From Eucalyptus grandis (taxonomy: Eukaryota; Streptophyta; Magnoliopsida; Myrtales; Myrtaceae): a DNA stretch of 64,000 nucleotides. The stretch covers positions 806,001-870,000 of the forward strand of contig NC_052620.1 of assembly GCF_016545825.1 (NCBI RefSeq), read 5' to 3'. Each line of letters begins with the position of its first letter. Positions within the stretch are counted from its first letter, which is position 1. The notes beneath the pieces are model-generated. The model was not told the DNA's origin, made no database searches, and saw nothing but the letters and a program-made list of their open reading frames with translations. A program made the position numbers and the translations under genes. Shown piece by piece: positions 24,443 to 37,100 of this stretch.

Positions 24443-27400
24443 AAAAAAGTGTTCCAAAGTTTAGATTAAGAAAAATGTATAAAGTAAAAATATTAATTTG
24501 ACAATCACTAAAAGAGGAAAGACAAACCTATCATGTTATGTAAAAAGTACACAGTGATATTTTATATATATAAAAAAAAATCCACGTGAAATATTATCAT
24601 TTTTCATAAACATATTCTTATATCTTAATTTCTTTCACTTTCCAAGCAAATCGAATTCTAATTCTGCATATTTCCTTCACCTCCTTTTTCATGAACTCCA
24701 CTTTTTATGCATAGATTTTATGGCCCCTCCCTGATTTTACTTTGAAACAGAAATGCTTGCACATGCTTTAAGGAGAAAGGCCAGAGCACACAGCTTTTAT
24801 TTAAGAAGGGATGATTCTCGCTTTCCTAGGTGCACAGTAATGATAAAGCACATTTAACTGTTAACTCACGGTTCTTGTTCCACATCTCGTCTTTTGATAA
24901 TCAAGGACAGTGTTTTCAAAATTTAGATGCATCCCTGAATAATTTGTCTCCGTCGCTCCGCGGACATCTGAAACCCTACAAAAGAAAAGCCTGCCCAACT
25001 TAAGATCAAACTTCTTTATGCCCTCTCTGGTATTAATAAGTGCACGCACCATGTCATGCAGCTAAGAGAAAGAATCGAAACCCTACGCACGCAGGCATGC
25101 ATGTCAAGGTCAACCCACCATACGAGTTCACTTTCTTCCTCGCTGTATTGTCTTGTCAACCTCGTGGAATTCTTTTCGGGATGCACACCTAAAAGCAGTC
25201 GCAGAGAGAGATCTCTTCTCGGTTTGATCGAACCTAAAGCCGGGGGAAAACAGTTTGTGGTTACTGTTCAAAATCTCTGGGAAACTGTGTACTTTAGCTT
25301 GGACCCAAATCTCAATGGGGAAGATATCCAAGGCAGGGCCTTCATCCCTTTTCCACTTAATTATATTCTTCGTCTCATATTCATGGACCAGAGACGATTC
25401 ACTTTCACTGGAGCTTATCATTATGATCTTATGTGATGGGCATTTATCTCCTGGCAGGGTTTTGTGTGTCGTAAAGTCACATAATTGCGGATTTTGAAGG
25501 CAATGTAATAGCAACGGCCTCTTTTTAATGATTATAAGCATTTTTCAGGAAGGGAAAGGCAGATTTTTCATAAGATCCTATTTTACCTTTTATCTTTTAA
25601 AATTATTCCATATCCCCAAAGTGTACTAACGAAGAAATCGCTTAAAGTCAACGAAGTAATATGTACACTTTAGCATGCCTAGCACAAGATGATTAGTCCT
25701 TATTGGAGGATGTAGGAGGTTTTAAGGCCACTTTTGATGAGGACTCGTTGTCGGCAGTTGAGTACAATTCCATTCAATCAACCTAACTTAAACTTAGGCA
25801 TTCTTCTTTTTTATTAAGATAGAAAGAGCACTCATGAAAAGTTCTTTCCATAATTAAGCTCTCTTCATCCTTTGCAAAGGGTCACTCCAAAAAATAAACA
25901 CAGACTCTTTTAACCTTTTTCAATTTATCTGTGTTGTGAAGCAAAACCATAACGTTGAAGCCATTGCAAATTATCCACTTCAACATTTTTAATCAAATGA
26001 AATCACAGTTTCAGTTCATATTTGACATGTTCTAAATATATGTAGGTGGAGATATCTACATTATTATACCTTATCATTGTTAATGAATTTAAATATTAAA
26101 ATTACACCTTCACATAGTAGTTCAACATTTTTCGAAGAAGTGACACTGGTTGATAAAACCCTTCATAATATTAAGGCATGAGGTTTAAATTCAAGTTTTT
26201 CTAGGCCCTCATTTTATATTTTTATATTTTTGTGTAAAGCCAAAGTCCAATTTATGCGTGAAAGAGAGTATCACAGTATTTAAATATCCAAATCAGGTTT
26301 TCATCTAATAACTTAAACGTTTAGAACAGCTGACAATGATCTTACAAAACATTTCAATGACATGTTCTATAGATGTCAATTCGGTCTTAAACTTTTCAAT
26401 TTTTCCAATTTTATTTGAAACATTGGCGCAAAATTTTAATGTAGTCATTATGGCCAATTCTAGTCAGAAATCACTGACGCAATGGTATGTTACATAGAAC
26501 GATCAATGATGACTGGACTGTCATGCTAGCGATTTCCAATGAAAAGTGACCAAAAAAATTAAATTGAAATTTCATGCAAAGGTTTAGAATTAAATTGACA
26601 AAATAAAAAATATATATATGTTTTAATTAGCATTTGTATAATAGTTTTAGGATTAATTGAGTAATCATCCCGAGTTCTATATGTCATCAAAAGATGAGAT
26701 TTTGTAGGAATACTCTGCTATTATATATTTATACAAATTTTTCAAATGCAAAACTCGGATATATCTTATGAAATGTTTTCATAAGTGAGGCTGGTAAGAG
26801 AGTCATGAATAAAATGGTAAGTAAGGTTGAATTGCTCTTACTATTCCTCATTTCTGCGGTGAAATTCTGTCGATAATTATTATTTCCCTATGGACCATGA
26901 CCGTCACCGCTACTTTGTAATTAATTGATCATGACTAATCCATAAAATCCTAATTTCTTTTCCCTCCTGTGACATGAGATATCCAAACTTTTAACTCAGT
27001 TAATCTCTACGAAAACATGTGAAGTGTCGTGTTCGCATCAACAGTAGAGCTCCTAATGGTCCACTCGTTTACCCGGAGTGGAAGATAATATGATTTGACA
27101 ATTGACCGATTTAAGCTATGTTGAGTGCGATCCCTTTTAATTTTATGATTAAATTAGTATAATTGCGGTTAGATGTAGTTGTATCTGCAAGCTCCATAGG
27201 ACAAGTGTACAGCTTCGTAAGAACGGTTTGCAAAACTATGGTGGTAGTTATGAAAGTGCTGCAGTACCTCGCGATGAAATATTGAGTACCCTTTTATTTT
27301 ATTTTTTTATCTTCACGATTTAGAAGCTCCGTTGGACACATCAATAACAAGGCAAGCAAATTAACATCAGGGATAGATTTCGGGATTTAATAAAGACAAT

Positions 27401-28627
27401 ATTGGGAGAGCAGAGCATAAGTCTAATACCTATATCCGGATAGATAACAAAGGAGGAGCCCGAATTTGAGCTCGTCAATATATCAAGTTAGATTCACATT
27501 CATTCAAAAACTTGAGTTAATAAATTATGGAAAAACTAGATATATTAATTACTCTACACTGCATCAATTATCCTATATGGGATTTTTCTAAGACAACTCA
27601 CTCATACATGCATCCTAATAGATACATCAGGACATATTGATCTTGTTTGGTTCCAACGTTTCCTGATGGAGAGCCATGGCCACTTTTAGCGTCCATTTAA
27701 ACGCAAAGCATGCCACTCAATCAATGTGAAATTGAGGAGTGTGTTTGTGGTTTAGACATTCCAAAAATCGCATCCATCGAATGTTATTTATTCATAAGAT
27801 TCAATTTCAAATGGTCGCCACCTTATACGGTCACTCAAAATATCTATGAAACTATTGGATCATTACATCTTATCAGAATAAAACTCCCCCCAATAGATAT
27901 GCGGTTTGTATAAGGTGCGGTTTCCAACGGACTTTCAAGATGGTTGAGGGAGCGGGATTGGATCGGTCGATTCTTCCGCAACATCTTTTCAATGAGCACG
28001 AGGTCCAAGCGAAGGTTTTGGGCACGTGCAAAGAGCATTTGGATCAAGAAACGAAGGAGGGAAAGTGTCGATACTTTGGCAAGCAGACGACGACAGTCGA
28101 CGATTTTACTTCTTGTCTGCTGAAGAGAACGTTACGGCATGTCGGTTGCACACCTCGCACGCAGACATGTCAGCTTTAAGAAAAAGGATTCGACGGCTAA
28201 CGATCTTGGCCTCCCGAATAATGGAGAAGCGGCTGCTGCTGCTGCTGCTGCTGCTGCTGGGTAATAAGGCGGCTCTACTTGTCGCGCTTCTCAGTGGCTA
28301 CTCCCGCCATTCTCATAAATTTACAGTCGGATCGCTTTTGCTGCACGACTACGGATTTGGCGGTCCCTGCTCGCTCTCCCGAGTTTGAAAATAGGGCTGC
28401 TTTGCTTTTGTGCTTTCTCCTACGTAAATTGTACTCCACCATAACTTCCTTGGCGACCGAAGGTGTTGCCCGACAACCGATCAGATGTTCGGGCGTGACT
28501 GTGAGGGTGAATTTAGCCGGTGCACGTGCGGGGGAACGACAGCACATGAGCAAAAAATAATGCAAGTTCCGCGCCGAACAAGTTACATGGTGCAAGGACG
28601 AAGTTGACATATTGGTTATGCACGACT
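24443..28627. other. Intergenic stretch with unassigned ORFs
   Basis: Frames at 25056-25436 (+), 25128-25541 (-), 27940-28179 (+) and 28026-28388 (+) overlap each other and show no known domain. A (CTG)n run at about 28231-28259 would encode poly-Leu in the 28026 frame. Otherwise AT-rich sequence. Confidence 0.35.
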
Positions 28628-29625
28628 CGAGAAAATTATCCAAAAAATCCTAAACCTATTATATAACGGTCAATATAGCCCCGAACCTCTCAATTTTGTC
28701 AATCCAGTTATAAACCTCTTGATTATACCAATTTAGAACTAAACCTTTAAACATTTTGCCAAATTAGTCTTAAACCTTTTAACGAATTGTCAATGTAATC
28801 ATTCAAACTAATTTTAGTCAAATGTCACTAACGTGGCAGACTAGTTAGCGCCGGCCGTCTTACATGGCGCGGCCAACGCTGATGTAAATAATTTTTTAAT
28901 TAAAAAAAAAATCTGAATTTCTTTTTTATTGATTTTTCATTTTCTTTCATTTTGTCCCCTTTTTTAACGCATTGCTGGTAGGCCGAGAGCCAACAACCTC
29001 GTTGGCCCTTAGGTGAGGCCGATGACCTTCGCCAAGCCTCACAACCCCCGCCGGCTGGGGGCAAGGGATGTGGCCTTTATTGAATCTAGAAAGGCGTCAC
29101 CGCCCTTGTTGTGGCAACGAGGGCATCGCAACCCTCAATGGGTTTGGCAAGGGCTTGCAAGCCCTAGCTATGGCCGGCGAGGGCATCACAAGCCCTCGCC
29201 CATTAACCCTTGGTCAATGACTAACATAGTTCACCAACGGTCTCAACGACACTGTGTAAAAAGAAAATATATAATAAAAAACAAAAAAATCAACAAAAAA
29301 AGTTGGATTTTTTTTTTTTGAAAAATTAAAAGATTTGTCTACATTAGTGCCGGCTGTGCTACGTAGGATGGCCTACTTTAACTGAGCCGCCACGTCAGCG
29401 ATATTAGGCCCAAATTAGTCGGAATGACTAAATTGGTAATTCATCAAAAGGTTTAGAACTAGTTTGGCAAATTATTTAAAGGTTTAGACTAAATTGGCAC
29501 AATGAAAAGGTTTAGAACAAAAATGGCAAATTATCAAAAGGTTCAGCACTAATTTGATAAAATTGAAATACTTAGGATTTGGTTGCTGTACAATAGGCTT
29601 AGGACTTTTTAGATAATATTCCCTT
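28628..29625. mobile_element. Foldback MITE-like element with CACGACT target duplication
   Basis: CACGACT occurs directly outside both ends (28621-28627 and 29626-29632). The left arm (about 28628-28870) and right arm (about 29340-29625) are inverted repeats: AATTATCCAAAAAATCCTAA faces TTAGGACTTTTTAGATAAT. Each arm contains several copies of an AAAGGTTTAGAACTAATTTG-type phrase. The centre is GC-rich with an open frame (29013-29321) of low-complexity type and no known domain. The 7-bp duplication, with adjoining C/T, fits an 8- or 9-bp duplicating superfamily (hAT or Mutator). Confidence 0.68.
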
Positions 29626-32600
29626 CACGACTTAATGCTCTAATCTATTGATAAAAATAAGTTAAGGTGGGTGTATGAGTTAATCTTCAAATCATTCTAT
29701 CAAAGTTTGAAGTTAGGTCACTTAATAAGGTGCCAAGGGCAAATTTGTTATATGATTTTTCAACAAGTATTTCTGAAGCGTTTATTATAAGATGTTAATT
29801 TAAATTTTGCTTTATTAAGAATTATTGCACTTATAAGAATGATTATACCTGGAAAAGTGGGAAAAGTTGATATCTATAAGTTAATTTGTAAAAGATAATC
29901 AAAATCGGGAAATTATTGATGAAGCTATTTACGATGAATTTAATGGGAGCTCGTCTATTACAATTTGGCTATCATGTCCCGTTCGCATCATGCCGTTATG
30001 TTTTTATAAACGTTGGATCATCATATATTTAACCTAACCGTCCATGATTAGTGATTGATCCAATGGCTACAAATTTGCATAGTGGGTAATTCGACAAAGA
30101 ATTCGAGTCACTGGGAGTAATTTCGATTGATGGGAGCAAACATCACGTCGCCATCACGATGACATGAAGTTTGTCTTTCTCTCGAAAAGATGATTTCCTC
30201 ATTTTTCAGATTACAAGTTTTGTCTTGTCGTACACTTGGGGATTGGGATTTGGATTTCTGGGCACGTCTCTCAGATTTTGTTCCCCATCTCTCGAGCACC
30301 CAATGCTGAGATTGCACAGTCCATTTCTTGACATTTGAGCGTCAAAACAGAGCGCCCCGTTGATTAGCTGATCAACGGCCGCGTGCACATGATCTGAATC
30401 TGAAGAACGCCATCCGAATCGCTCGACACTACAACTGTATCCACATTTTCTCGAATGCAACCGACCGAAACAATAGCTGTCAAGAAAGTGAAGGCAAAAT
30501 CACTATCGAGTATTGAACTAATGATAATGACGTTCGTCGGTTGGGTGAAAGTTATAATTTTTTTCTAGATCTTAAACTCTCGGTTGTCAGTTGAAAGTTG
30601 TTACATTTTTTTCCCAAGCACGATGCAAGGCGCATCCATCTTCGCTTTATAAGCAGAAGTCCCGGCGATTGGCTTGCCATTCTGAGTTTACTTGGGTAAA
30701 TCCAAGTCGGGAAAAGGTAAAAAGGAGTGCAGAAGAAATCGCTGAATTCTGGTTGGATCGCCTGCATGAGGTCCAATCCTCGATTCCACGAAAGAGTCGG
30801 ATCAAACTAACCACGTATATTTTTTAATTAGTTTTTTAAAAAATTAGAAGATATGAATTAAACACTACCTCATCCATTAGTACCACAAGTTACGGCATAA
30901 TAACTTTTCATCCATTGCCACTTCTATCAATATTTCTAGATTTATCATACTCCTCTCATTGTGCACAATCACTTTTTAGTGAAAAAAAAGTTATCCATTC
31001 TATTGGACTAAATCGGGATCAAGATCATAACCAAATTAGATTGACAGTCTTATTCGATTCTTAGTCCTAGGACTAAATGGTCCGATTCTCGATTCTCAAA
31101 ATTGGGAATCGATAACCCCTATCACTTATGTTACTATAACATAAAAAATTCTAACCAAAAAAGACTACAATAAAAAAAGATGCTTGACTCACGAACACGT
31201 GTTGGATTGATATTGGTCATGAGATACGACCTGCTTATTTACTGTCCAACATATCGATTTGCAATTCAATTTTGGTAAGACGATCTTGGTAAGTCTATCA
31301 TTGCTCAAGTTGCTTGCAAAATACTTTGAACATGACCTTTCATGTTCATTTTGTACTTATATTAGTTGTTATGCACACGGGCTCCATGCATGCTTAAGAA
31401 CAAGGAGAATTAAACACTTACAGTATATTATAAACATGTGAAATTTTTAATTATGATAACTGATCCTACTATAAGTAGAGAGACTTGAAAAAAGAAAGTA
31501 AATAAATTTGGAGTCAACACTTTAAAATTACAATTGAATAATTAAGGGCAATTCTTTTTCTTTGTTTTTTTTTTTTTGAAAATGGGTGAAATTAATCATA
31601 TATCAAGGTGAAAATAGTGCCACCCTTATCAGCTCCATTAAGGATAATGAACTCTCTTATTAGAAAATTATAATGCCTTTTTCTAGCTAAAGATGCCAAA
31701 AATCAAAGATACCGTTTCGGTGCATCCAATACATGCTCCTTTCTTGGAGACCTTTTTATGTGTTTCCAAGAGGCCATGTCACTCATTGTTGAGCAATTTC
31801 AAGATTGGGCCGATCCACCTTTGGAACCTACCCACATAGGGTTGGTCCCATATTTTTGAGATCTTGAACTAATCCTATTGGTCTATTCTAATTTCAGGAT
31901 TGATCCAAAAGATCGACTGAGTTTTCTTTTTCCATTTTATATATTTTTGGAAAGATTACACTTATTTTTACTAAGTACATATCAATCAACATAATATTTA
32001 GAACCGCAATATTGAGGAACCAAATGGTGACAAGTAAAACATCGATAAAAAGCAAACAAAAATTTAAAGCAACAAATAATTATCCAACTCGTCCCTTAAT
32101 CAAGCAAAACGGAAGCTAAAATAACAACCATAAATCTTCATTTACCAAAAACATGTAACATAAAATATGAATTATAGAATCCCATTCCTCTTTCATCCAT
32201 AAAAGACTGATTTAAATTTTAAATTCCAACCACTTGAAATCAAAACAAACATAAATAAGTTATATTTGGTCCTGGGTCGGTCCAATTCGATACCCTGGCC
32301 TTGAAACTAGATCATAAAATGCCCGGTTTTCAATATTTAAAATCAAAGAACGGATCACTCTTGGTGAGAAGAGAATGGAATCGAATTGCATGGTATTGGT
32401 CAAGGGTCGACGCCGAATCAATGCTTGTCACCTGGCCACCCAAGTAAATCATGGAGGTCAATTTCTGCCCACTGTCTTTTCATTCAAGGTAGTTATCAAG
32501 ACGTCTACGCATTCCATCGATGGCCAGGTGGGCATCTAATATGATCCTTTGAGAGGACGCGACCATGGTGGAAAAGGGTGCGGAGACCACCCTGTGTCCC

Positions 32601-33230
32601 CGATGAAACCCTCGAGAAAGTATTTAAGGTCAGATTAAAAGATGTAGTGAGGATTATCCCAAGCGACTTGAATTTTGGTGATCATTTTTTTTCCACCAGT
32701 CAAGAAGCTCAAAATGAAATTTTCATTTTTGTGGATTCCGCTGTAATGAAAGACTGAAAGTACCAGTCCTAGAGAGAAAATACAACATCCGATAAACATA
32801 TACGTTATTGTCAAGTCATTACTTCAATACTGGTGAAGAAATATATTTGAAATATGATTTATTATGGAAATGATGAAAATGGAATTGCTATTTTTGGACC
32901 ATGAAACCAATACTCATCTTGGGCTACTTCGAAACCAATACTTACCTTGGGCTACAAGTGAATAGTGATGTTGCGTATCGAGACTTTTTTGTCTATCTTT
33001 GTCAAATCCCTTTTTTTCTCATTTTCTATTTGTAAATTCAGCTATAATAGCTCCAGGAACTAAATCGCGTCCTTTTCCACTGTTTTACCTTCACTTTTTT
33101 TTCTTCTTTCTTTTCCAATTCGAGGGATATAGAAGGAAAAAAATAATAATTTAATTACACGTTAGGGTTTTTAATTCACTATTACTACCATTGAATTAAC
33201 GTGAAATTAAGAACAAAAAAAGACGATGGC
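29626..33230. other. Intergenic stretch, mostly transposon remnants
   Basis: Blocks at about 31000-31110 and 31790-32360 carry the same GGTTCC / TTGGGAATCGATAACCCCTA-type phrases as other mobile elements here. The minus-strand frame at 30206-30460 (84 aa, MHSRKCGYSC start) has ordinary amino-acid variety but no domain I recognise. No confident gene. Confidence 0.35.
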
Positions 33231-33295
33231 CACGTGACGAGAGCGGAGCGCACGTGACTTCGTTTCTTCGAAGACGGGGTGAGACATATAAGCGA
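33231..33295 (+). promoter_or_regulatory. Promoter region of the HDC1-like gene: paired G-boxes and TATA-like site
   Basis: Two CACGTGAC motifs start at 33231 and 33251, exactly 20 bases apart and so on the same helical face. A TTCTTCGAAGA heat-shock-element-like palindrome follows at about 33265, and a CATATAAG TATA-like site at about 33286. The first likely transcribed bases would lie near 33315. Motifs are seen; function is inferred. Confidence 0.5.
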
Positions 33296-33454
33296 GGAAG
33301 AGAGAAAAGAAAGGCGGAGTGCACATTGGCGTCTCTGCGGGGGGGGAGTCTCCTTATGTATGGTTAGTCTTGCTTTCTTGTTCTTGGCCTCCTTCTTCTC
33401 CTTCTTCTCCTCCATTTCTCTGCGCGAAAGAGCGAGCGAATGCGAAAGGCGAAG

Positions 33455-34078
33455 GTAACCCATTTCCCTCCCTCCTGCTCCGCCAATTGGGTCATCGCCG
33501 CTTTCCATTTTCGTGCGCTTGCCGCGGCGGCGGACTCGTCGCCTCTTGAGACCCTCGGGCCGGTTCTTCCTCCCGGCGATTCCGTCGATCCGAGGAGCAT
33601 TACCGATTCCAATTCCACTCCTTCTCAGGCCTCGCTTCGTCCGAATTCGTTCGCGCGCTCTTGATTTCTCTCTCTTTTTAGCTTACTTGGGATAGGGTAG
33701 TCGATGGCGAGTGGGGGCGCACTCGAGCATTGGCATTGCGTCCTCTGAATCCCCGGCTTCCTCCCGCAAATTTCGTTGCTTTCGGCATTTCTCGGCTCCG
33801 ATCGAGAGTGTTCGTGGGGAATGCTTGAATCTTCTCGCCGTTTGTGGTTTAATTTTTAGTCTAACGCGGCGGGTTCGCGTGACCTTCTTCCTGGATGATT
33901 TCGAATTATTTGCGGTGTGCCCTCGGAGCCCTTGTGTTGACCCGCCCCGCATTTCTTTCCAACTGTTTCGATGTGTTTTAGGAGCTCCGCAGTGGTTTCT
34001 TGCTCGTTTCTCTTCTTTTGCTCTTTGAAACACTGCATTGCGTATTGTTTTGATTTTGCTCCTATTGTCATTTCGCAG
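33455..34078 (+). other. Probable 5' UTR intron of the HDC1-like gene
   Basis: A good donor (GCGAAG|GTAACC) at 33454/33455 and a good acceptor (TTTCGCAG|GTCGGAG) at 34078/34079 bracket T-rich, G-poor sequence. The coding start follows 70 bases after the acceptor. Leader introns are common in plant housekeeping genes. Splicing is inferred from sites only. Confidence 0.55.
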
Positions 34079-34148
34079 GTCGGAGTCTAAGCAGTGAATT
34101 TGAGTAGCCCGTTTCCTGCCTACCTTGCTTATTGCTTTACTGCTAATT

Positions 34149-37100
34149 ATGAGTGGTGCTCCTAAAAGATCTCATGAGGAGAGTGGTCATTCCTCTTCAA
34201 AGTACGCCCATGAAGATCTCGCCCCATATCCTAGGCTGATGTCTGCAGTGTCTAGTGAATATCATCCATCCCACGACATGGGTCAAGAAAGTCGAATGGC
34301 GAAGATCCCCAGGACGGAGTCTCGAGATCCAGATAGAAGATCACCCATGCAGTCGGTCTTTCGGATGCCGTCCTCCACCCTGGATGACTCGCATTTAGAT
34401 CATGCCCCTTCTTCCGAAAGCAGGTTGGAAGCTAGGGATGCAAAGGATGGCAGAGATTTCAGGGTTGATAACCGGGATCCCAAGCCTGAGATAAGGGAGT
34501 TGTATGAGACGAAGAGGGACTCTCAGCATATGAGAAGTGAAAGGGAGGGGAAAGTCGAAATTAGAGGGGATGATGGTAAGAAATTGAAGTATGAAAGGGA
34601 TAGTTATAGTGAAGCTAAGGTTGATGGAAAGGTGGAAAAGGAAAGCTACGGTGCTGGGAGCAGTCACTTGAGCTGGAAAGAATCAAAAGAGTACCACAGA
34701 GGCAAAAGGTATTCCGAAACACCAAGTGGAAGCATGGACCAATGGCCTATTCAGCGCAATAATCCACCAGGACAATTTGAGTCTGCCAAGGAAGATTCCA
34801 CGACTGAAGAGAGGGGTCACATAGAAACTCACGAGGCTGTTGGCGAGAACAAAATTGACCCAAAAATTGATGATAAGCTGAAAGATAAGGATAGGAAAAG
34901 GAAGGATGCAAAGCACCGAGAATGGGGTGAAAGAGACAAAGATAGAATTGATCGTAGGAGCAGTATGCCTGTAAACAATAGTGCTGCTGATTTCAAAGAC
35001 CATGCGAGGGAAGAAAGAGAAGCAGAGAAGTTGGAGAAGGACAGGAAGGATCCGGTAAAAGACAAGGAAAGATTGAAGGAAAGGGAAAAGGACCACCCAA
35101 AGAGAGAAACTTGGAATGGGCTGGAGAAAGAGGGAGTGTCCTCTGAGAAGGATGCTGCAGATCTGCCTGTGAAAACAACGGAGCAGGAAACTTCGGTATC
35201 TGATTTGAAAAAACATAAAGATTTTGATGCCTGGAAAAATGCTGACAAGGATGCTAGAGAAAGAAAGAAAGAGCGAGACACCAACATGGAAGTTGATAGA
35301 ACTGAAAAGCGTGGTAGAGGATATGAGAAAGAATCAGAAGATGGATGTGCGGATGCTGAAGGAATGGAAAGGGAAAGGGAAGTGTTTAATTATGATGGAG
35401 TTCAGCAGCGAAAGAGAATGCTTCGACCTAGGGGTAGCCCTCAATTGTCAAGAGGTGACCCTCGGTTTAGGTCCCGTGCACAGGATAATGAAGGGTAGGT
35501 CTTATTACTTTTACTCCTCCTGATTTTAAAGCATAGTTATTCAGCATAAAAATTTAATTTTGCAACTAGTTGTACAAATATAATTGCAGAAGTTATCCTT
35601 GATTATCCTTCTGCATGACTTCAGTCTTTCCAAAATCATTTCCTACCAAATTGAATTTGTTACGATCAGATCCAAGTTGCTTATCATGTCGTAAACCACT
35701 AAAAGGGTCAAAACCACCTTGGCCAAGTTATAGAAGTATCAAAAACACCTTGGCCAAGTTATAGAAGTGTCTCACCGCTAAATTAAATTTAATCTTTAAA
35801 TCCGAACTGCTTAATCTTTTATCAGGCTATTCGCTATTGTTTAGTTCAAAAAATTCCTAGAATGATGTCGAGTGGGAAAGTGGAGTTGACAGACCAAGAT
35901 GCTTTTCTGTCTGGGTTACTTCTGTATGGTCCAGCATTCACAGATGCTGATTAGCTTATTTAGCTCTTTTCCCACTTACAATTCGGAACCTCTGCCCTTT
36001 TCCTGCTCTCCTCATAGAAAGGAATGTTTACGATTTATGCTCATCCTTTTCTAGAAGTTCCTTTCTAAGTGAAGCTCCAGGGGCAGCAAACCTTTTTCAA
36101 AGAAATCGCTGAGGAAAAGTGCTCTGCCTAGACAGGCTCACCTCTCCCTCACTCCCTCCTTCTCTACCCACGTGTGTGGAGGAGCCTTAGAGCGAATGCT
36201 CAACCTGTAGGCATTGCATCTTAATAGGATCTGGAATGAAGCACTTTATCTGGTGATTTACTTAATTGTCCTTCACTATAGTTGCCTTGACAATGTCCTT
36301 GAATTAAATTGAAACAAAGGATTCATTTTCCCCTTAAGCACATTTTCCTTCTTTTTATCAGAAGTGCCTGTTTGTTTTTTTTCTCTCTCTCTCTCTTGAT
36401 ATTCATATCTTGGAAAACTTGCTGACACACATTGTTTGCATCAGCTGCCAGTCTAGAATCAGTTCTTTGTGATGGATATTACTGGCATTGTCTGTCTTGG
36501 TTTCACACCCATACCCAATAAGACTGAAAGAGGCCTTTTGGATATTGTAATTGCAACTTTTTACTTTAGCGTGATAATAATATTAAAGATCGTGAATGTT
36601 TGTGATACTGATGCGTGTTTTGTTGAATGAATATTGCATTCTAACACTCTTCCGTTCTCTTTTGCGCAGGTCTCAAGGTAAGACATCACGATAAACTATA
36701 TTGAGCTTGAAGAGTTTTTGGTCAGCGGTTCCAAAGTGGAACTAGAAAATATAATCGGCTCAAATACTTCTCTGTGGATAATCAGTATTTATATTTTGGT
36801 ACTCTAAATCCTGAATTTAGTGTCTGCTAGGCTTGTTTAGTTTGTATGCATGAAGGCAATTTGTTTGCTTATCTTTTCTGTGGCAAATTATATTTCCTTA
36901 GGAATTGTGCCCGTAAAATAGATATGCCATTTTTGGTGCATTATTGTGTTTAGTAGCTTGAAGGAAGTCGGGCAATGACAGGGTAACTTATTTTGTTGCC
37001 ATTCAAGTTTCTTTGTGTGTTTGGTTTCTGTTAAATTGCCTTTTCTTGCGGATTGCAGACCGTGACTCGTCATTGCTTTTGCAGTGGGCCTGGTGGGAGT

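Noticed and set aside
34683..35287. Antisense ORFs of 152 and 177 aa in HDC1 exon 1
   Set aside because: They mirror the Lys/Glu-rich repeats of the sense strand as Ser/Phe/Leu-rich text; no domain and no independent support.
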